Shown: piece by piece, positions 18,440 to 27,769 of the stretch
How the letters are laid out: each line of letters opens with the position of its first letter
How positions within the stretch are numbered: the first letter of the stretch is position 1
NCBI RefSeq assembly: GCF_002813445.1
Contig: NZ_PHHD01000001.1
Coordinates: forward strand, 1,426,001 to 1,490,000
Source: Pseudomonas tolaasii NCPPB 2192
GTDB taxonomy: Bacteria; Pseudomonadota; Gammaproteobacteria; Pseudomonadales; Pseudomonadaceae
Length of the DNA stretch: 64,000 nt
Reading direction: 5' to 3'
Position numbers and translations under genes: made by a program
Notes under the pieces: generated by a model
Told to the model about the DNA's origin: nothing
Databases searched by the model: none
What the model saw: only the letters and a program-made list of their open reading frames with translations

Positions 18440-18847
18440 CTAAGGTTTCGAAAGTCTTGTTTTCATTAGCAGGGGAGCGAACCAGCTGACCAGTTGGGTC
18501 AACACGAAGACGCCGAATACAGCCAGCGGCGCCAATGGCTTCACACCTGCAAAGGTCAGTGCAAACAGCACTGCCGTCAAAATCAGTTTCCCCGCCTCGC
18601 CGGCATAAAATGACCGGACGATAGCCTGGGCTGCTCGGGCGCCGGAAAACCGAAAGGCCCTGTGAGCAAAATACATATTGGGCAGCAAGGCTATCAGGCC
18701 TCCGCAAAGTCCTGAATATCCGGCAACGACTCCATGCCAATACCAAAGCGCCAATGCGGCGATCAGCAAAATGACAAATTGAGCCAATAAAACCGGAAAA
18801 ACGGCCAAGCGATGGAACGGCAACGTGTTTGGCGTGCGGGTTTCCAT
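18440..18847 (-). CDS. atpI: ATP synthase accessory protein I
   Basis: 135 residues, four predicted membrane helices. Start chosen at the ATG at 18847 (METRTPN), preceded by GAGGAG nine bases upstream; a GTG one codon earlier is possible. AtpI assists c-ring assembly and is not essential in most bacteria. First gene of the atp operon. Confidence 0.9.
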   Translation of the reverse strand: METRTPNTLPFHRLAVFPVLLAQFVILLIAALALWYWHGVVAGYSGLCGGLIALLPNMYFAHRAFRFSGARAAQAIVRSFYAGEAGKLILTAVLFALTFAGVKPLAPLAVFGVFVLTQLVSWFAPLLMKTRLSKP

Positions 18848-18924
18848 CACTCTTGCTCCTCAATGGTCGGCTGCCGGAAATCAATAACTTGGCATAATTT
18901 GTGCCGACAAAATGCGCGCAGAGT

Positions 18925-18946
18925 ATAGGGGCGGTTAAGCCCCTAT
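18925..18946 (-). other. Hairpin between parB and atpI
   Basis: An ATAGGGGC / GCCCCTAT stem with a 6-base loop lies about 50 bases after the parB stop. No T-run follows on the minus strand, so intrinsic termination is doubtful. The interval to atpI (148 bases) must hold the atp promoter; a TATACT just downstream could be a -10, but I see no convincing -35. Confidence 0.35.
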
Positions 18947-18995
18947 TCAACTGTCGGGTAGTGTTTTCCGATCGCGCGCTACATAAGCAAATGTT

Positions 18996-19868
18996 TCAGC
19001 GGATGTGGGCAAGGACGCCCTGAAGCTCATCGAGCGAGTTATATCCGATGACCAATTGCCCTTTGCCTTTCTTCCCGTGGCGAATTTGCACCGCAGAGCC
19101 CAGCCGCTCGGCCAGGCGCTGCTCGAGCCGCGCAATATCAGGATCAGGTTTGGCTGTTTCGACCGGTGCAGGTTTGCCGCTGAGCCACTGGCGAACCAGA
19201 GCCTCGGTCTGACGAACGGTGAGGCCGCGTGCGACAACGTGTCGCGCCCCCTCAACCTGTTGATTTTCCGGCAAACCGAGCAATGCACGGGCGTGGCCCA
19301 TTTCCAGGTCGCCATGGGACAACATGGTCTTGATGACTTCCGGCAACGCGATCAGGCGCAGCAAGTTGGACACGGTCACGCGGGATTTACCCACAGCCTC
19401 GGCCACTTGTTGCTGGGTGAGCTGGAATTCCTGCTGCAAACGCTGCAACGCAATCGCTTCTTCGATCGGGTTGAGGTCTTCACGCTGGATGTTTTCGATC
19501 AGCGCCATGGCAATGGCCGTTTCATCCGGCACATCGCGCACCATCGCCGGGATGGTTTCCTTGCCCGCCTGCTGGCTCGCGCGCCAGCGACGTTCGCCGG
19601 CGATGATCTCAAAGCGCCCACCACCGATGGGGCGGACCACAATCGGCTGCATCACGCCTTGAGCCTTGATCGAGTTGGCCAGTTCTTCCAGCGCCTGGGG
19701 GTCCATGTCCCGGCGTGGCTGATATTTGCCGCGCTGGATCAGGTCCAGCGGCAGGTGCTGCAGCTCGCGCTCGTCGGCCTGCACCGCTTGTTCTTCAAGC
19801 GATGTGACGGTCGGACCACTCAGCAGTGCATCCAGTCCACGTCCGAGACCTCGTTTCTTGACGGCCAT
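18996..19868 (-). CDS. parB: Chromosome-partitioning protein ParB
   Basis: 290 residues. CTP-dependent DNA clamp that loads at parS and spreads. The N-terminal nucleotide-binding domain holds the ParB box, including AGERRWRASQQAGKETIPAMV and NIQREDLNPIEEA. The central helix-turn-helix (VAEAVGKSRVTVSNLLRLIALP) recognises parS. The C-terminus dimerises. Its likely target sites are at 31393, 32023 and 34578. Ten bases after parA. Confidence 0.96.
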   Translation of the reverse strand: MAVKKRGLGRGLDALLSGPTVTSLEEQAVQADERELQHLPLDLIQRGKYQPRRDMDPQALEELANSIKAQGVMQPIVVRPIGGGRFEIIAGERRWRASQQAGKETIPAMVRDVPDETAIAMALIENIQREDLNPIEEAIALQRLQQEFQLTQQQVAEAVGKSRVTVSNLLRLIALPEVIKTMLSHGDLEMGHARALLGLPENQQVEGARHVVARGLTVRQTEALVRQWLSGKPAPVETAKPDPDIARLEQRLAERLGSAVQIRHGKKGKGQLVIGYNSLDELQGVLAHIR

Positions 19869-19877
19869 GGGGTTTCC

Positions 19878-20675
19878 TTAAGTTGGCTGGGCTGCAGCGG
19901 TGCGTGAATTGCGGCGCTGGCGACGAACCATCTCGCCGGCCAACGCCAGGTAGGCAATGGCACCACGGGATTGTTTGTCGTAGGCCAGGGCCGGCATGCC
20001 GTAGCTCGGGGCTTCGGCCAAACGGATGTTGCGCGGGATCACGGTGTCGTAGAGCTGATCACCAAAGTGTTCCTTGAGCTGCGCCGACACATCGTTCATC
20101 AAACTCAGGCGCGGATCGAACATGGTGCGCAGCAAACCTTCGATTTGCAGGTTCGGGTTCAACAATTCGGCGATACGCTTGATGTTATCCACAAGGTCGC
20201 TCAACCCTTCCAGTGCGTAGTACTCGCACTGCATGGGAATAATCACGCCATCGGCCGCCACCAGCGCGTTCAATGTCAGCATCGACAGAGACGGTGGGCA
20301 ATCGATCAAAATGTAATCGTAGTTCTCGCGGATCGGCGCCAAGGCGCTGCGCAGACGGCTTTCTTTCATCTGCATTTCCAGCAGCACCACTTCCGCCGCG
20401 GTCAGATCGCGGTTGGCCGGCAGCAGTTGATAACCACCGTGTTCGGAAAAGTGCATGGCCTGAGCCAGGTCGCACTCGCCAATCAGCAAGTCATAAACCG
20501 AGTTTTCCAGGCCGTGTTTATCCACACCGCTACCCATGGTGGCGTTGCCCTGTGGATCGAGATCGATCAACAGCACCCGGCGCTTGGTAGCCACCAGGGA
20601 TGCTGCGAGGTTGATGCAGGTGGTGGTTTTGCCCACGCCACCTTTCTGGTTCGCTATCGCGAATACCTTAGCCAT
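19878..20675 (-). CDS. parA: Chromosome-partitioning ATPase ParA (Soj)
   Basis: 265 residues from the ATG at 20675 (MAKVFAIANQ). A start six codons earlier exists but adds residues not seen in the family. Deviant Walker A is NQKGGVGKTTTCINLAASL, the signature Walker B is YDYILIDCPPSLSML. ATP-dependent non-specific DNA binding drives ParB-parS complexes and origin segregation. Two perfect DnaA boxes lie inside the gene. Confidence 0.96.
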   Translation of the reverse strand: MAKVFAIANQKGGVGKTTTCINLAASLVATKRRVLLIDLDPQGNATMGSGVDKHGLENSVYDLLIGECDLAQAMHFSEHGGYQLLPANRDLTAAEVVLLEMQMKESRLRSALAPIRENYDYILIDCPPSLSMLTLNALVAADGVIIPMQCEYYALEGLSDLVDNIKRIAELLNPNLQIEGLLRTMFDPRLSLMNDVSAQLKEHFGDQLYDTVIPRNIRLAEAPSYGMPALAYDKQSRGAIAYLALAGEMVRRQRRNSRTAAAQPT

Positions 20676-20693
20676 TCTTGCTTGTGTTCCCAA

Positions 20694-21338
20694 TCATGCC
20701 GTGCGGCGCAGTATCAGCAGATGGCGTTGGCCTTGGCAACCGGGTACGGCCAAGGCGTGTTCGCTATCGAGGTGGAAGTCTGCCGGCAATGCTAACAGCT
20801 CATCGCTTGGATGGACGCCCTTCATTGCCAGCCAGCGGGTGTCGCGGTCGCCCAGGTGGCGGGTCCAGTTGCTGAAGTTCTCCATGCTGCTGAACGCCCG
20901 GGAAACAATTCCGTTGAAAGGCAGTTCAGGCGTGAATTCTTCGACGCGGCTGTGGATAACTTGCAGGTTATCCAGTTTGAGTTCGAGTTTGACCTGAGTC
21001 AGGAAGCGGGTTTTCTTGCCGTTGCTGTCCAGGCAGGTGACCTGGGACTCGGGAAACAGGATGGCCAACGGAATGCCAGGCATTCCGCCGCCACTGCCCA
21101 CATCGAGCCAGCGACCGTTTTCGATAAACGGCATCACGCTCAGACTGTCGAGCAAATGCCGGGAAACCATTTCATCCGGATCACGCACGGCGGTCAGGTT
21201 GTAAGCCTTGTTCCACTTGATCAACAGGGCCAGGTAGCCCAGCAGCAATTCGTGCTGGGCTGCAGTCAGGTCAACACCCAACTGGCGTGCACCTGTGGAT
21301 AACTCTTCGGCATGTTGCGAGGTAACAGACGAACTCAA
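20694..21338 (-). CDS. rsmG: 16S rRNA (guanine527-N7)-methyltransferase
   Basis: 214 residues. SAM-dependent methyltransferase for G527 of 16S rRNA; its loss gives low-level streptomycin resistance. The SAM loop is WLDVGSGGGMPGIPLAILFP. The start is a TTG overlapping the mnmG stop by 4 bases, a coupling usual for gidA-gidB. Contains two perfect DnaA boxes (20951-20959, 21294-21302). Confidence 0.95.
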   Translation of the reverse strand: MSSSVTSQHAEELSTGARQLGVDLTAAQHELLLGYLALLIKWNKAYNLTAVRDPDEMVSRHLLDSLSVMPFIENGRWLDVGSGGGMPGIPLAILFPESQVTCLDSNGKKTRFLTQVKLELKLDNLQVIHSRVEEFTPELPFNGIVSRAFSSMENFSNWTRHLGDRDTRWLAMKGVHPSDELLALPADFHLDSEHALAVPGCQGQRHLLILRRTA

Positions 21339-23227
21339 GCGCTTTGCTCCAACTGACGGCCCGCGCCGCGTTTTTTCAAATGAATCATCAACAGCGAAAT
21401 GGCTGCCGGAGTAACACCGGGGATACGTGATGCCTGGCCCAAAGTCTCCGGCCGAGTTATCCCCAACTTGCTTTGAATCTCTTTCGACAGCCCGGAAATG
21501 CTGGTGTAGTCGATATCCACAGGCAGCTTGGTGTCTTCACTGGCACGCAGGCGAGCGATCTCGTCCTGTTGACGGTCGATGTAACCGGCGTACTTGGTCT
21601 TGATTTCGACCTGCTCGGCAACCTGTGGATCTTCTGCGCCCTGACCGGTCACTTCGACCAAACCAGCGTAGTCGATTTCCGGACGGGACAGCAGGTTCAG
21701 CAGGTTGTATTCGTGGGTCAGCGGCGTGCCGAATTTTACGGCAATTGCGTCGCCCTGCTCGGTGCCCGGGCGAACCCAGGTGCTTTTCAGGCGCTGCTCT
21801 TCCAACACGATACTTTCGCGTTTTTTGCAGAAAGCCGCCCAACGCACGTCATCGACCAGGCCCAACTCACGGCCTTTTTCCGTCAAACGCAGGTCGGCGT
21901 TGTCTTCGCGCAGGATCAAACGGTATTCCGCCCGGGAGGTGAACATCCGGTACGGTTCCTGGGTGCCCAGGGTAATCAGGTCGTCGACCAATACGCCGAT
22001 ATACGCTTCGTCGCGACGCGGGCACCAGCTGTCTTTGCCCTGCGCGCGCAGCGCAGCGTTGGTTCCGGCCAGCAAACCCTGGGCGCCAGCTTCTTCGTAA
22101 CCGGTGGTGCCATTGATTTGTCCGGCAAAGAACAGACCGCCGATCAGTTTGGTTTCCAGGCTGTACTTCAGGTCACGCGGGTCGAAGTAGTCGTACTCGA
22201 TGGCATAGCCCGGTCGCACGATGTGCGCGTTTTCCATACCGCGAATCGACTGCACGATCTGAATTTGCACGTCGAACGGCAGGGAAGTGGAAATCCCGTT
22301 CGGGTACAGCTCGTGGGTGGTCAAGCCTTCGGGTTCGATAAAGACCTGGTGGCTTTCCTTGTCGGCAAAGCGGTGGATCTTGTCTTCGATCGATGGGCAA
22401 TAACGCGGGCCGATACCTTCGATCACACCGGAATACATCGGCGAACGGTCGAGGTTCGCGGCAATGATTTCGTGGGTGCGCGCGTTGGTATGGGTAATCC
22501 AGCAACTGACCTGTTTCGGGTGTTGTTCTTTGGAGCCCATGAACGACATCACCGGGATCGGCGTGTCGCCGGCCTGCTCGGTCATTACCGAGAAATCCAC
22601 AGAACGCCCGTCGATGCGCGGCGGGGTACCGGTTTTCAGACGGCCGACCCGCAGCGGCAATTCACGCAGGCGTTTTGCCAAAGCAATCGACGGCGGATCA
22701 CCGGCGCGACCGCCGGAATAGTTCTGCATGCCGATGTGGATAAGTCCGCCGAGGAACGTACCAGTGGTCAACACCACGGATTCTGCGAAGAAACGCAGGC
22801 CCATTTGCGTGACAACACCACGGACCTGGTCCTGCTCGACGATCAGGTCATCGGCGGCTTGTTGAAATATCCACAGGTTCGGCTGGTTTTCCAGGGTTTC
22901 ACGTACCGCAGCCTTGTAGAGGATGCGGTCGGCCTGTGCCCGAGTGGCACGCACGGCGGGGCCCTTGCGGCTGTTGAGTACGCGAAATTGAATACCGCCT
23001 TTATCGGTAGCCATGGCCATCACGCCGCCAAGGGCGTCGATTTCTTTGACCAGATGGCTTTTGCCGATCCCGCCAATGGCGGGGTTGCAACTCATGGCAC
23101 CGAGGGTTTCCACGTTATGCGTCAGCAACAGGGTTTTTACACCCATGCGTGCTGACGCCAGTGCTGCCTCGGTACCGGCATGACCGCCGCCGATAACGAT
23201 CACTTCAAAACGGGAAGGGAAATCCAC
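21335..23227 (-). CDS. mnmG: tRNA uridine-5-carboxymethylaminomethyl modification enzyme, FAD subunit
   Basis: 630 residues from the second of two adjacent GTG codons (MDFPSRFEVIVIGGG). The first, at 23230, sits only two bases from the GAGGT ribosome site. The FAD-binding GGGHAGTEAA is followed by the family motif SCNPAIGGIGKSHLVKEIDA and the C-terminal tRNA/MnmE-binding helical domain. With MnmE it installs the cmnm5 group at U34. mnmE lies beyond a 550-base gap with DnaA boxes. Contains a DnaA box at 22735-22743. Confidence 0.95.
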   Translation of the reverse strand: MDFPSRFEVIVIGGGHAGTEAALASARMGVKTLLLTHNVETLGAMSCNPAIGGIGKSHLVKEIDALGGVMAMATDKGGIQFRVLNSRKGPAVRATRAQADRILYKAAVRETLENQPNLWIFQQAADDLIVEQDQVRGVVTQMGLRFFAESVVLTTGTFLGGLIHIGMQNYSGGRAGDPPSIALAKRLRELPLRVGRLKTGTPPRIDGRSVDFSVMTEQAGDTPIPVMSFMGSKEQHPKQVSCWITHTNARTHEIIAANLDRSPMYSGVIEGIGPRYCPSIEDKIHRFADKESHQVFIEPEGLTTHELYPNGISTSLPFDVQIQIVQSIRGMENAHIVRPGYAIEYDYFDPRDLKYSLETKLIGGLFFAGQINGTTGYEEAGAQGLLAGTNAALRAQGKDSWCPRRDEAYIGVLVDDLITLGTQEPYRMFTSRAEYRLILREDNADLRLTEKGRELGLVDDVRWAAFCKKRESIVLEEQRLKSTWVRPGTEQGDAIAVKFGTPLTHEYNLLNLLSRPEIDYAGLVEVTGQGAEDPQVAEQVEIKTKYAGYIDRQQDEIARLRASEDTKLPVDIDYTSISGLSKEIQSKLGITRPETLGQASRIPGVTPAAISLLMIHLKKRGAGRQLEQSA

Positions 23228-23779
23228 CACGCACCTCGTGCCTGCTTATGTAGGTAATCAGGAATTGTTTGTTGAAAGGGTTTTGGAGCTATGGCGGCAA
23301 GTATAGGGACTTAGGCCTTCCTAAAGAACCCTTTGCACAAAATTTAACCAGCTGTGGATGAATCACAGACAATAGAAATTAAAAAAGAAGAAATTTATAA
23401 GATCTTTGTTTTTATGTTTATTTCTATGCAGCTATCTTTCTGTGGATAGATCTCTACAAGCCTTTATTTTCAATATGTACAGAGATTCAAAAGTCTGTGG
23501 TCATGTGCCAATGAGGCCCTTGGATAAGTGCGTTAAGCCTGTGGATTAAAGCGGTTGTTATCCACAAGGGTGGTTTTGCTCAGCTTTCAGGCCCTGTTAT
23601 CAACTGGGCACAGGAGCGGTTATTCACAGGGCTTAATCCACAAAAAAAGGCCCACACACTCAAATAGCGGCCACACAAAAGCCGCCACCGCCTGGTAGGT
23701 AAATCAAAAAATGAGATGAATTGCCCTGAAACGGGCGAAACAGACAGGCGCGAATGGCCTGTCTGTGAGCAATGAGAGG
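23228..23779. other. mnmG-mnmE intergenic region with DnaA-box cluster and AT-rich stretch
   Basis: No gene is visible in these 550 bases. There is one perfect DnaA box TTATCCACA (23558-23566) and five with one mismatch (23353-23361, 23441-23449, 23540-23548, 23620-23628, 23634-23642). A strongly AT-rich segment lies at about 23368-23430. The layout of AT-rich element plus boxes is origin-like. Boxes near gidA are known in pseudomonads, but the main origin is upstream of dnaA. The mnmG promoter should also lie here; I cannot place it. Confidence 0.7.
23741..23765 (-). terminator. Possible terminator after mnmE
   Basis: A 9-bp perfect stem CAGACAGGC / GCCTGTCTG with a 7-base loop starts 15 bases after the mnmE stop. 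Only TTT follows on the minus strand, so termination is uncertain. Confidence 0.5.
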
Positions 23780-25150
23780 TTATTTACCGATACAGAAGCT
23801 GGAAAAGATCCGCCCCAGCAGGTCGTCGGAACTGAATGCGCCGGTGATCTCACCCAACAGCTGCTGTGCCTGGCGCAAATCTTCAGCCAGCAGCTCTCCA
23901 GCCCCGGCCAGGGTCAACTGGGCTCGGCCGTGTTCCAGCGCCGCGCTGGCGTGACGCAACGCCTCCAGGTGCCTGCGACGTGCGCTGAAACTGCTTTCAG
24001 ATGTCTGCTCGTAGCCCATGCAGGCCTTGAGGTGATCACGCAGCAGTTCCAGCCCCTCTCCTGCTGACTTCGCACTCAAGCTGAGGGTGACGTGGCCATC
24101 CTCACTGGTTTGCATCGCAATCGCTTCGCCGGTGAGGTCGGCCTTGTTGCGGATCAAGGTGACTTTGGCCGGGTCTGGTCGTTGTTCAAGGAATTCCGGC
24201 CACAGGGCAAAAGGATCCACAGCTTCGGGGGCGGTCGCATCCACTACCAGCAGCACCCGATCAGCTTCGCCGATGGCCTTGAGCGCACGCTCCACCCCAA
24301 TCTTTTCGACCTGGTCGTCGGTGTTGCGCAAACCGGCGGTATCCACCACGTGCAGCGGCATACCGTCGATGTGGATATGTTCGCGCAAGATATCCCGCGT
24401 GGTGCCGGCAATTTCGGTGACGATAGCGGCTTCGCGCCCCGCCAGGGCATTGAGCAGACTGGATTTGCCGGCGTTGGGGCGGCCGGCAATCACCACGGTC
24501 ATCCCGTCACGCAGCAAAGCACCCTGCCCGGCTTCGCGCAGTACTGTGGATAACTCATCACGGACCTTGTCCAGCATTGCCAGAACATGGCCATCGGCGA
24601 GAAAGTCGATTTCCTCTTCCGGAAAATCAATCGCCGCTTCCACATAGATACGCAGACTGATCAATTGCTCCGTGAGGTTATGCACACGCAGTGAAAATGC
24701 CCCCTGCAGCGAGCGCAAGGCGTTGCGCGCAGCCTGTGCAGAACTTGCCTCGATCAAATCCGCAATGGCTTCGGCCTGAGCCAGATCGAGTTTGTCGTTG
24801 AGGAACGCGCGCTCGCTGAACTCTCCCGGCCGCGCCAGCCGGCAGCCCAATTGCAGGCACCGCTGCAACAACATATCCAGCACGACTGGGCCGCCGTGCC
24901 CCTGCAGTTCCAGCACATCTTCGCCCGTAAAGGAATTCGGCCCAGGGAAATACAGCGCCAAGCCTTCATCCAGTACGCTTTGGTCGGCATCCAGAAACGC
25001 GCCGTAATGGGCATAACGCGGCTTCAACTCGCGACCGCTGATGGCCTTGGCGGCCACCCCGGCGAGCGGCCCGGAAATTCGAACGATACCGACACCGCCG
25101 CGACCTTGAGCGGTAGCGACAGCAGCGATGGTTTCACGAGGAGCGCTCAT
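23780..25150 (-). CDS. mnmE: tRNA modification GTPase MnmE
   Basis: 456 residues from ATG 25150 (MSAPRETIAAVATAQGRGG); an in-frame start six codons earlier is less likely. The N-terminal folate-binding domain is followed by a helical domain and an inserted G domain with AGRPNAGKSSLLNALAG (G1), DTAGL (G3) and RNKADL (G4). The C-terminal FCIGK carries the catalytic cysteine. Partner of MnmG. Contains DnaA box 24545-24553. Confidence 0.96.
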   Translation of the reverse strand: MSAPRETIAAVATAQGRGGVGIVRISGPLAGVAAKAISGRELKPRYAHYGAFLDADQSVLDEGLALYFPGPNSFTGEDVLELQGHGGPVVLDMLLQRCLQLGCRLARPGEFSERAFLNDKLDLAQAEAIADLIEASSAQAARNALRSLQGAFSLRVHNLTEQLISLRIYVEAAIDFPEEEIDFLADGHVLAMLDKVRDELSTVLREAGQGALLRDGMTVVIAGRPNAGKSSLLNALAGREAAIVTEIAGTTRDILREHIHIDGMPLHVVDTAGLRNTDDQVEKIGVERALKAIGEADRVLLVVDATAPEAVDPFALWPEFLEQRPDPAKVTLIRNKADLTGEAIAMQTSEDGHVTLSLSAKSAGEGLELLRDHLKACMGYEQTSESSFSARRRHLEALRHASAALEHGRAQLTLAGAGELLAEDLRQAQQLLGEITGAFSSDDLLGRIFSSFCIGK

Positions 25151-25182
25151 CAGCAGGTTCCAGAACAAAAGTGACGGAAAGC

Positions 25183-25205
25183 AAAACGCCCCACTAGGGG
25201 GCGTC
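25183..25205 (-). terminator. Terminator between yidC and mnmE
   Basis: On the minus strand, ACGCCCC, a 5-base loop and GGGGCGT are followed by TTTT. It lies 25 bases after the yidC stop and would reduce read-through into mnmE. A perfect DnaA box (25214-25222) sits between it and the yidC stop. Confidence 0.6.
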
Positions 25206-25229
25206 TTGAGTGGTTATCCACAGAGTAAA

Positions 25230-26912
25230 TTACGCCGCAGCTTTTTTGGTAGCCGCTTCGATTTTACGTGTGATGTACCACTGTTGAGAGATCGACAACA
25301 CGTTGTTGACCACCCAGTACAGCACCAGACCAGCAGGGAACCACAGGAAGAAGAAGGTGAAAATGATTGGCATCATTTTCATGACCTTGGCCTGCATCGG
25401 ATCCGGCGGAGTCGGGTTCAGACGCTGCTGGATAAACATGGTCGCGCCCATGATGATCGGCAGAATGAAGAACGGGTCTTTAATCGACAGGTCAGTTATC
25501 CACAAGATGAACGGAGCCTGACGCATTTCCACGCTTTCCAGGAGTACCCAGTACAGCGACAGGAATACCGGCATCTGCACCAGAATCGGCAAGCATCCAC
25601 CCAGCGGGTTGATCTTCTCTTTCTTGTACAGCTCCATCATGGCTTGCGACATTTTCTGCCGGTCATCGCCATGTTGCTCTTTCAGAGCCGCCAGTTTCGG
25701 CGCTACGGCGCGCATGCGGGCCATCGACTTGTAGCTGGCTGCCGACAGAGGGAAGAAAAGCCCCTTGATCAGCATGGTCAGGAAGATGATCGAGAAACCC
25801 CAGTTACCGACGATGCTGTGGATATGTTGCAGCAGCCAGAAGATCGGCTGGGCAATGAACCACAGAATGCCGTAATCCACAGTCAGTTCCAGACCTGGGG
25901 ACAACTCTTTGAGCACAGCCTGGCTTTTCGGGCCGGCGTACAGCGTGGTGCTGGTTTCAGCCTTGGCGCCTGGAGCCACGGTCAACGCCGGGCCAGTAAA
26001 GCCAATGATGTAGTTGCCTTGGCTGTCTTTGCGGGTTTGAACCAGGTTGGCTTCACCCTTGTTCGGGATCCAGGCGGTCACGAAGTAGTGTTGCAACCAG
26101 GCAACCCAGCCGCCCTGGACGGTTTCTTTCAGCGGGCCCTTGTCGATATCTTTCATCGACACTTTTTTGTACGGCTCGCTACTTGTCCACAGGGCGGCGC
26201 CTAGGTAAGTCGCGGTGCCGGTGGCAGTGCTGGAGGATGGGTCGGCGCTGTTGTCACGCTTGAGCTGGGCAAACAGGTTGCCGCTCCACGGTTTGTCGCT
26301 TTCGTTGTCGATCAGGTAAGTGACCTTCAAGTCGTACAGACCGCGGGTGAAGCTGAACCGCTTGATGTAGTTGACGCCGTCGAGGCTGAATTTCAGGTCG
26401 ACGTTCAACTGGTTCTGGCCATCGGCCAGTTGATAAGTCTTCTGTTCGGTCGAATAAACCGGACGACCGGTAGCACGTGCATCCGGACCGTTGGCACCGG
26501 TCAGGCCACTTTGCGCCAGATAAATACGTTCGCCACCGTTATCGAACAGTTGGAACGGTACATCCGGATGGTCCTGGCGACGTGGATAAAGCGGCAGCTT
26601 CAGCTGGGCGATATCACCACCCTGTGGGTCGATTGCCAGGTCGAGCACATCCGTTTTTACGTGGATGAGGTCTTTATTGGTAATGACCGGCGTTTCTACA
26701 GGGGTGCTGGTATCGGCATTCGCGCTGGGTACATCGGCACTGGCGGAAGCATTGTTACCCAGCGGGGTGTCCGGAATAGCCGGCGCAGCCTGATTGGTAG
26801 CAACATTCTGAGTCGGCAGGGCAGCCTGTCCATAATCCTGGTTCCATTTAAGAACCATGGTGTAGGACACGATTGCCAGGGCGACGATCAGGATCGTGCG
26901 TTTAATATCCAT
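25230..26912 (-). CDS. yidC: Membrane protein insertase YidC
   Basis: 560 residues. The N-terminal membrane helix (about 5-20) precedes a large periplasmic beta-sandwich domain (about 60-340). Five conserved membrane helices follow, with the positively charged groove region. Family stretches are FPLSAASYKSMARMRAVAPK, NPLGGCLPILVQMPVFLSLY and the last-helix FPAGLVLYWVVNN. It inserts and folds inner-membrane proteins with or without SecYEG, including the ATP synthase c subunit encoded nearby. Two bases after yidD. Confidence 0.97.
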   Translation of the reverse strand: MDIKRTILIVALAIVSYTMVLKWNQDYGQAALPTQNVATNQAAPAIPDTPLGNNASASADVPSANADTSTPVETPVITNKDLIHVKTDVLDLAIDPQGGDIAQLKLPLYPRRQDHPDVPFQLFDNGGERIYLAQSGLTGANGPDARATGRPVYSTEQKTYQLADGQNQLNVDLKFSLDGVNYIKRFSFTRGLYDLKVTYLIDNESDKPWSGNLFAQLKRDNSADPSSSTATGTATYLGAALWTSSEPYKKVSMKDIDKGPLKETVQGGWVAWLQHYFVTAWIPNKGEANLVQTRKDSQGNYIIGFTGPALTVAPGAKAETSTTLYAGPKSQAVLKELSPGLELTVDYGILWFIAQPIFWLLQHIHSIVGNWGFSIIFLTMLIKGLFFPLSAASYKSMARMRAVAPKLAALKEQHGDDRQKMSQAMMELYKKEKINPLGGCLPILVQMPVFLSLYWVLLESVEMRQAPFILWITDLSIKDPFFILPIIMGATMFIQQRLNPTPPDPMQAKVMKMMPIIFTFFFLWFPAGLVLYWVVNNVLSISQQWYITRKIEAATKKAAA

Positions 26913-26914
26913 GA

Positions 26915-27160
26915 TTACTCGGCCATCGAAGAAGAACGGGAGGTAGGGATAGGTGGAACCGGGTCATAACCACCGGGATTCCACGGATGACAGCGGCCTA
27001 AACGACGAAAGGCCAGCCAGCCACCGCGCAAAAAGCCATGATTTTCTATGGCCTCTAACGCGTAGCAAGAACAACTGGGGTAGAAACGACAGTGGTCAGC
27101 CATCAGAGGACTAATGGCATAGCGGTAAAACTGGATCGGAACGATAGCCAGTTTACGCAT
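26915..27160 (-). CDS. yidD: Membrane protein insertion efficiency factor YidD
   Basis: 81 residues from the ATG at 27160 (a TTG one codon earlier is possible). Small Cys-rich peripheral inner-membrane protein with the DUF37 pattern CRFYPSCSCYALEAIENHG and GGYDPVP. It overlaps the rnpA end by 8 bases and precedes yidC by 2, so the three are coupled. Confidence 0.93.
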   Translation of the reverse strand: MRKLAIVPIQFYRYAISPLMADHCRFYPSCSCYALEAIENHGFLRGGWLAFRRLGRCHPWNPGGYDPVPPIPTSRSSSMAE

Positions 27161-27560
27161 CAAGGCTGTCTACCCCTACAGTTTCGGTGCTGACTTCTGG
27201 TGCCGGCTTGTGGGTACGCGCCAAACGTTTCCAGAGCTTGCCGAAATGCTGAATCAATTCGGGGTTTTCTACATCCCCCAAGCCTTTGCGCGCGACGATA
27301 ACAATATCCCATCCGACCAGAGTGTCCTGGTGGAGGCGAAACGATTCGCGCATCAGACGCTTGAGGCGATTGCGCTCAACGGAGAGCTTTACGCTCTTCT
27401 TGCCGATCACCAACCCGAGACGGGGGTGATCAAGATCGTTGTTACGCGCAAGGAGCAGGAGATTTTTCCCCGGAACCTTGCCGGTGGGGGAGTCAAAGAC
27501 TGCCTTGAAATGCCGGGGGGTTAGCAGACGCTTTTCCCGACTGAAGTCCTGACTCACCAC
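27153..27560 (-). CDS. rnpA: Ribonuclease P protein component
   Basis: About 135 residues, starting at one of two adjacent GTG codons (27560 chosen, giving MVSQDFSREKRLLTPRHF as in P. aeruginosa). Basic protein that helps the RNase P RNA bind the tRNA 5' leader. The RNR signature region is NRLKRLMRESFRL. The open frame extends further upstream through rpmH, but that extension is a shadow of the L34 gene. The catalytic RNA (rnpB) is not in this window. Confidence 0.93.
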   Translation of the reverse strand: MVSQDFSREKRLLTPRHFKAVFDSPTGKVPGKNLLLLARNNDLDHPRLGLVIGKKSVKLSVERNRLKRLMRESFRLHQDTLVGWDIVIVARKGLGDVENPELIQHFGKLWKRLARTHKPAPEVSTETVGVDSLDA

Positions 27561-27573
27561 CAGTACCGGATTA

Positions 27574-27708
27574 TCAAACTGCCAGACGCGCACGACCTTT
27601 GGCGCGGCGACGCGACAGGACAGCACGGCCGTTCTTGGTGGCCATGCGAGCACGGAAGCCGTGAGTACGGGCGCGTTTGATGGTGCTTGGTTGGAAAGTA
27701 CGTTTCAT
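27574..27708 (-). CDS. rpmH: 50S ribosomal protein L34
   Basis: 44 residues, MKRTFQPSTIKRARTHGFRA then RMATKNGRAV and an Arg/Lys-rich end, matching the whole L34 family. AGGTAA lies eight bases before the ATG. Rarely missed in full genomes but easily lost by length cut-offs. rnpA starts 13 bases downstream. A near-consensus sigma-70 promoter lies at 27770-27798. Confidence 0.97.
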   Translation of the reverse strand: MKRTFQPSTIKRARTHGFRARMATKNGRAVLSRRRAKGRARLAV

Positions 27709-27769
27709 GGCGTTGTTACCTGGTTCGTCCACAACGGGCCGGAATGGCCCCCGTTTTAAGAGACCGGCG

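Noticed and set aside
27561..27653. N-terminal extension of RnpA
   Set aside because: It is a frame-shifted reading of rpmH; the family begins at MVSQDF-like sequence.
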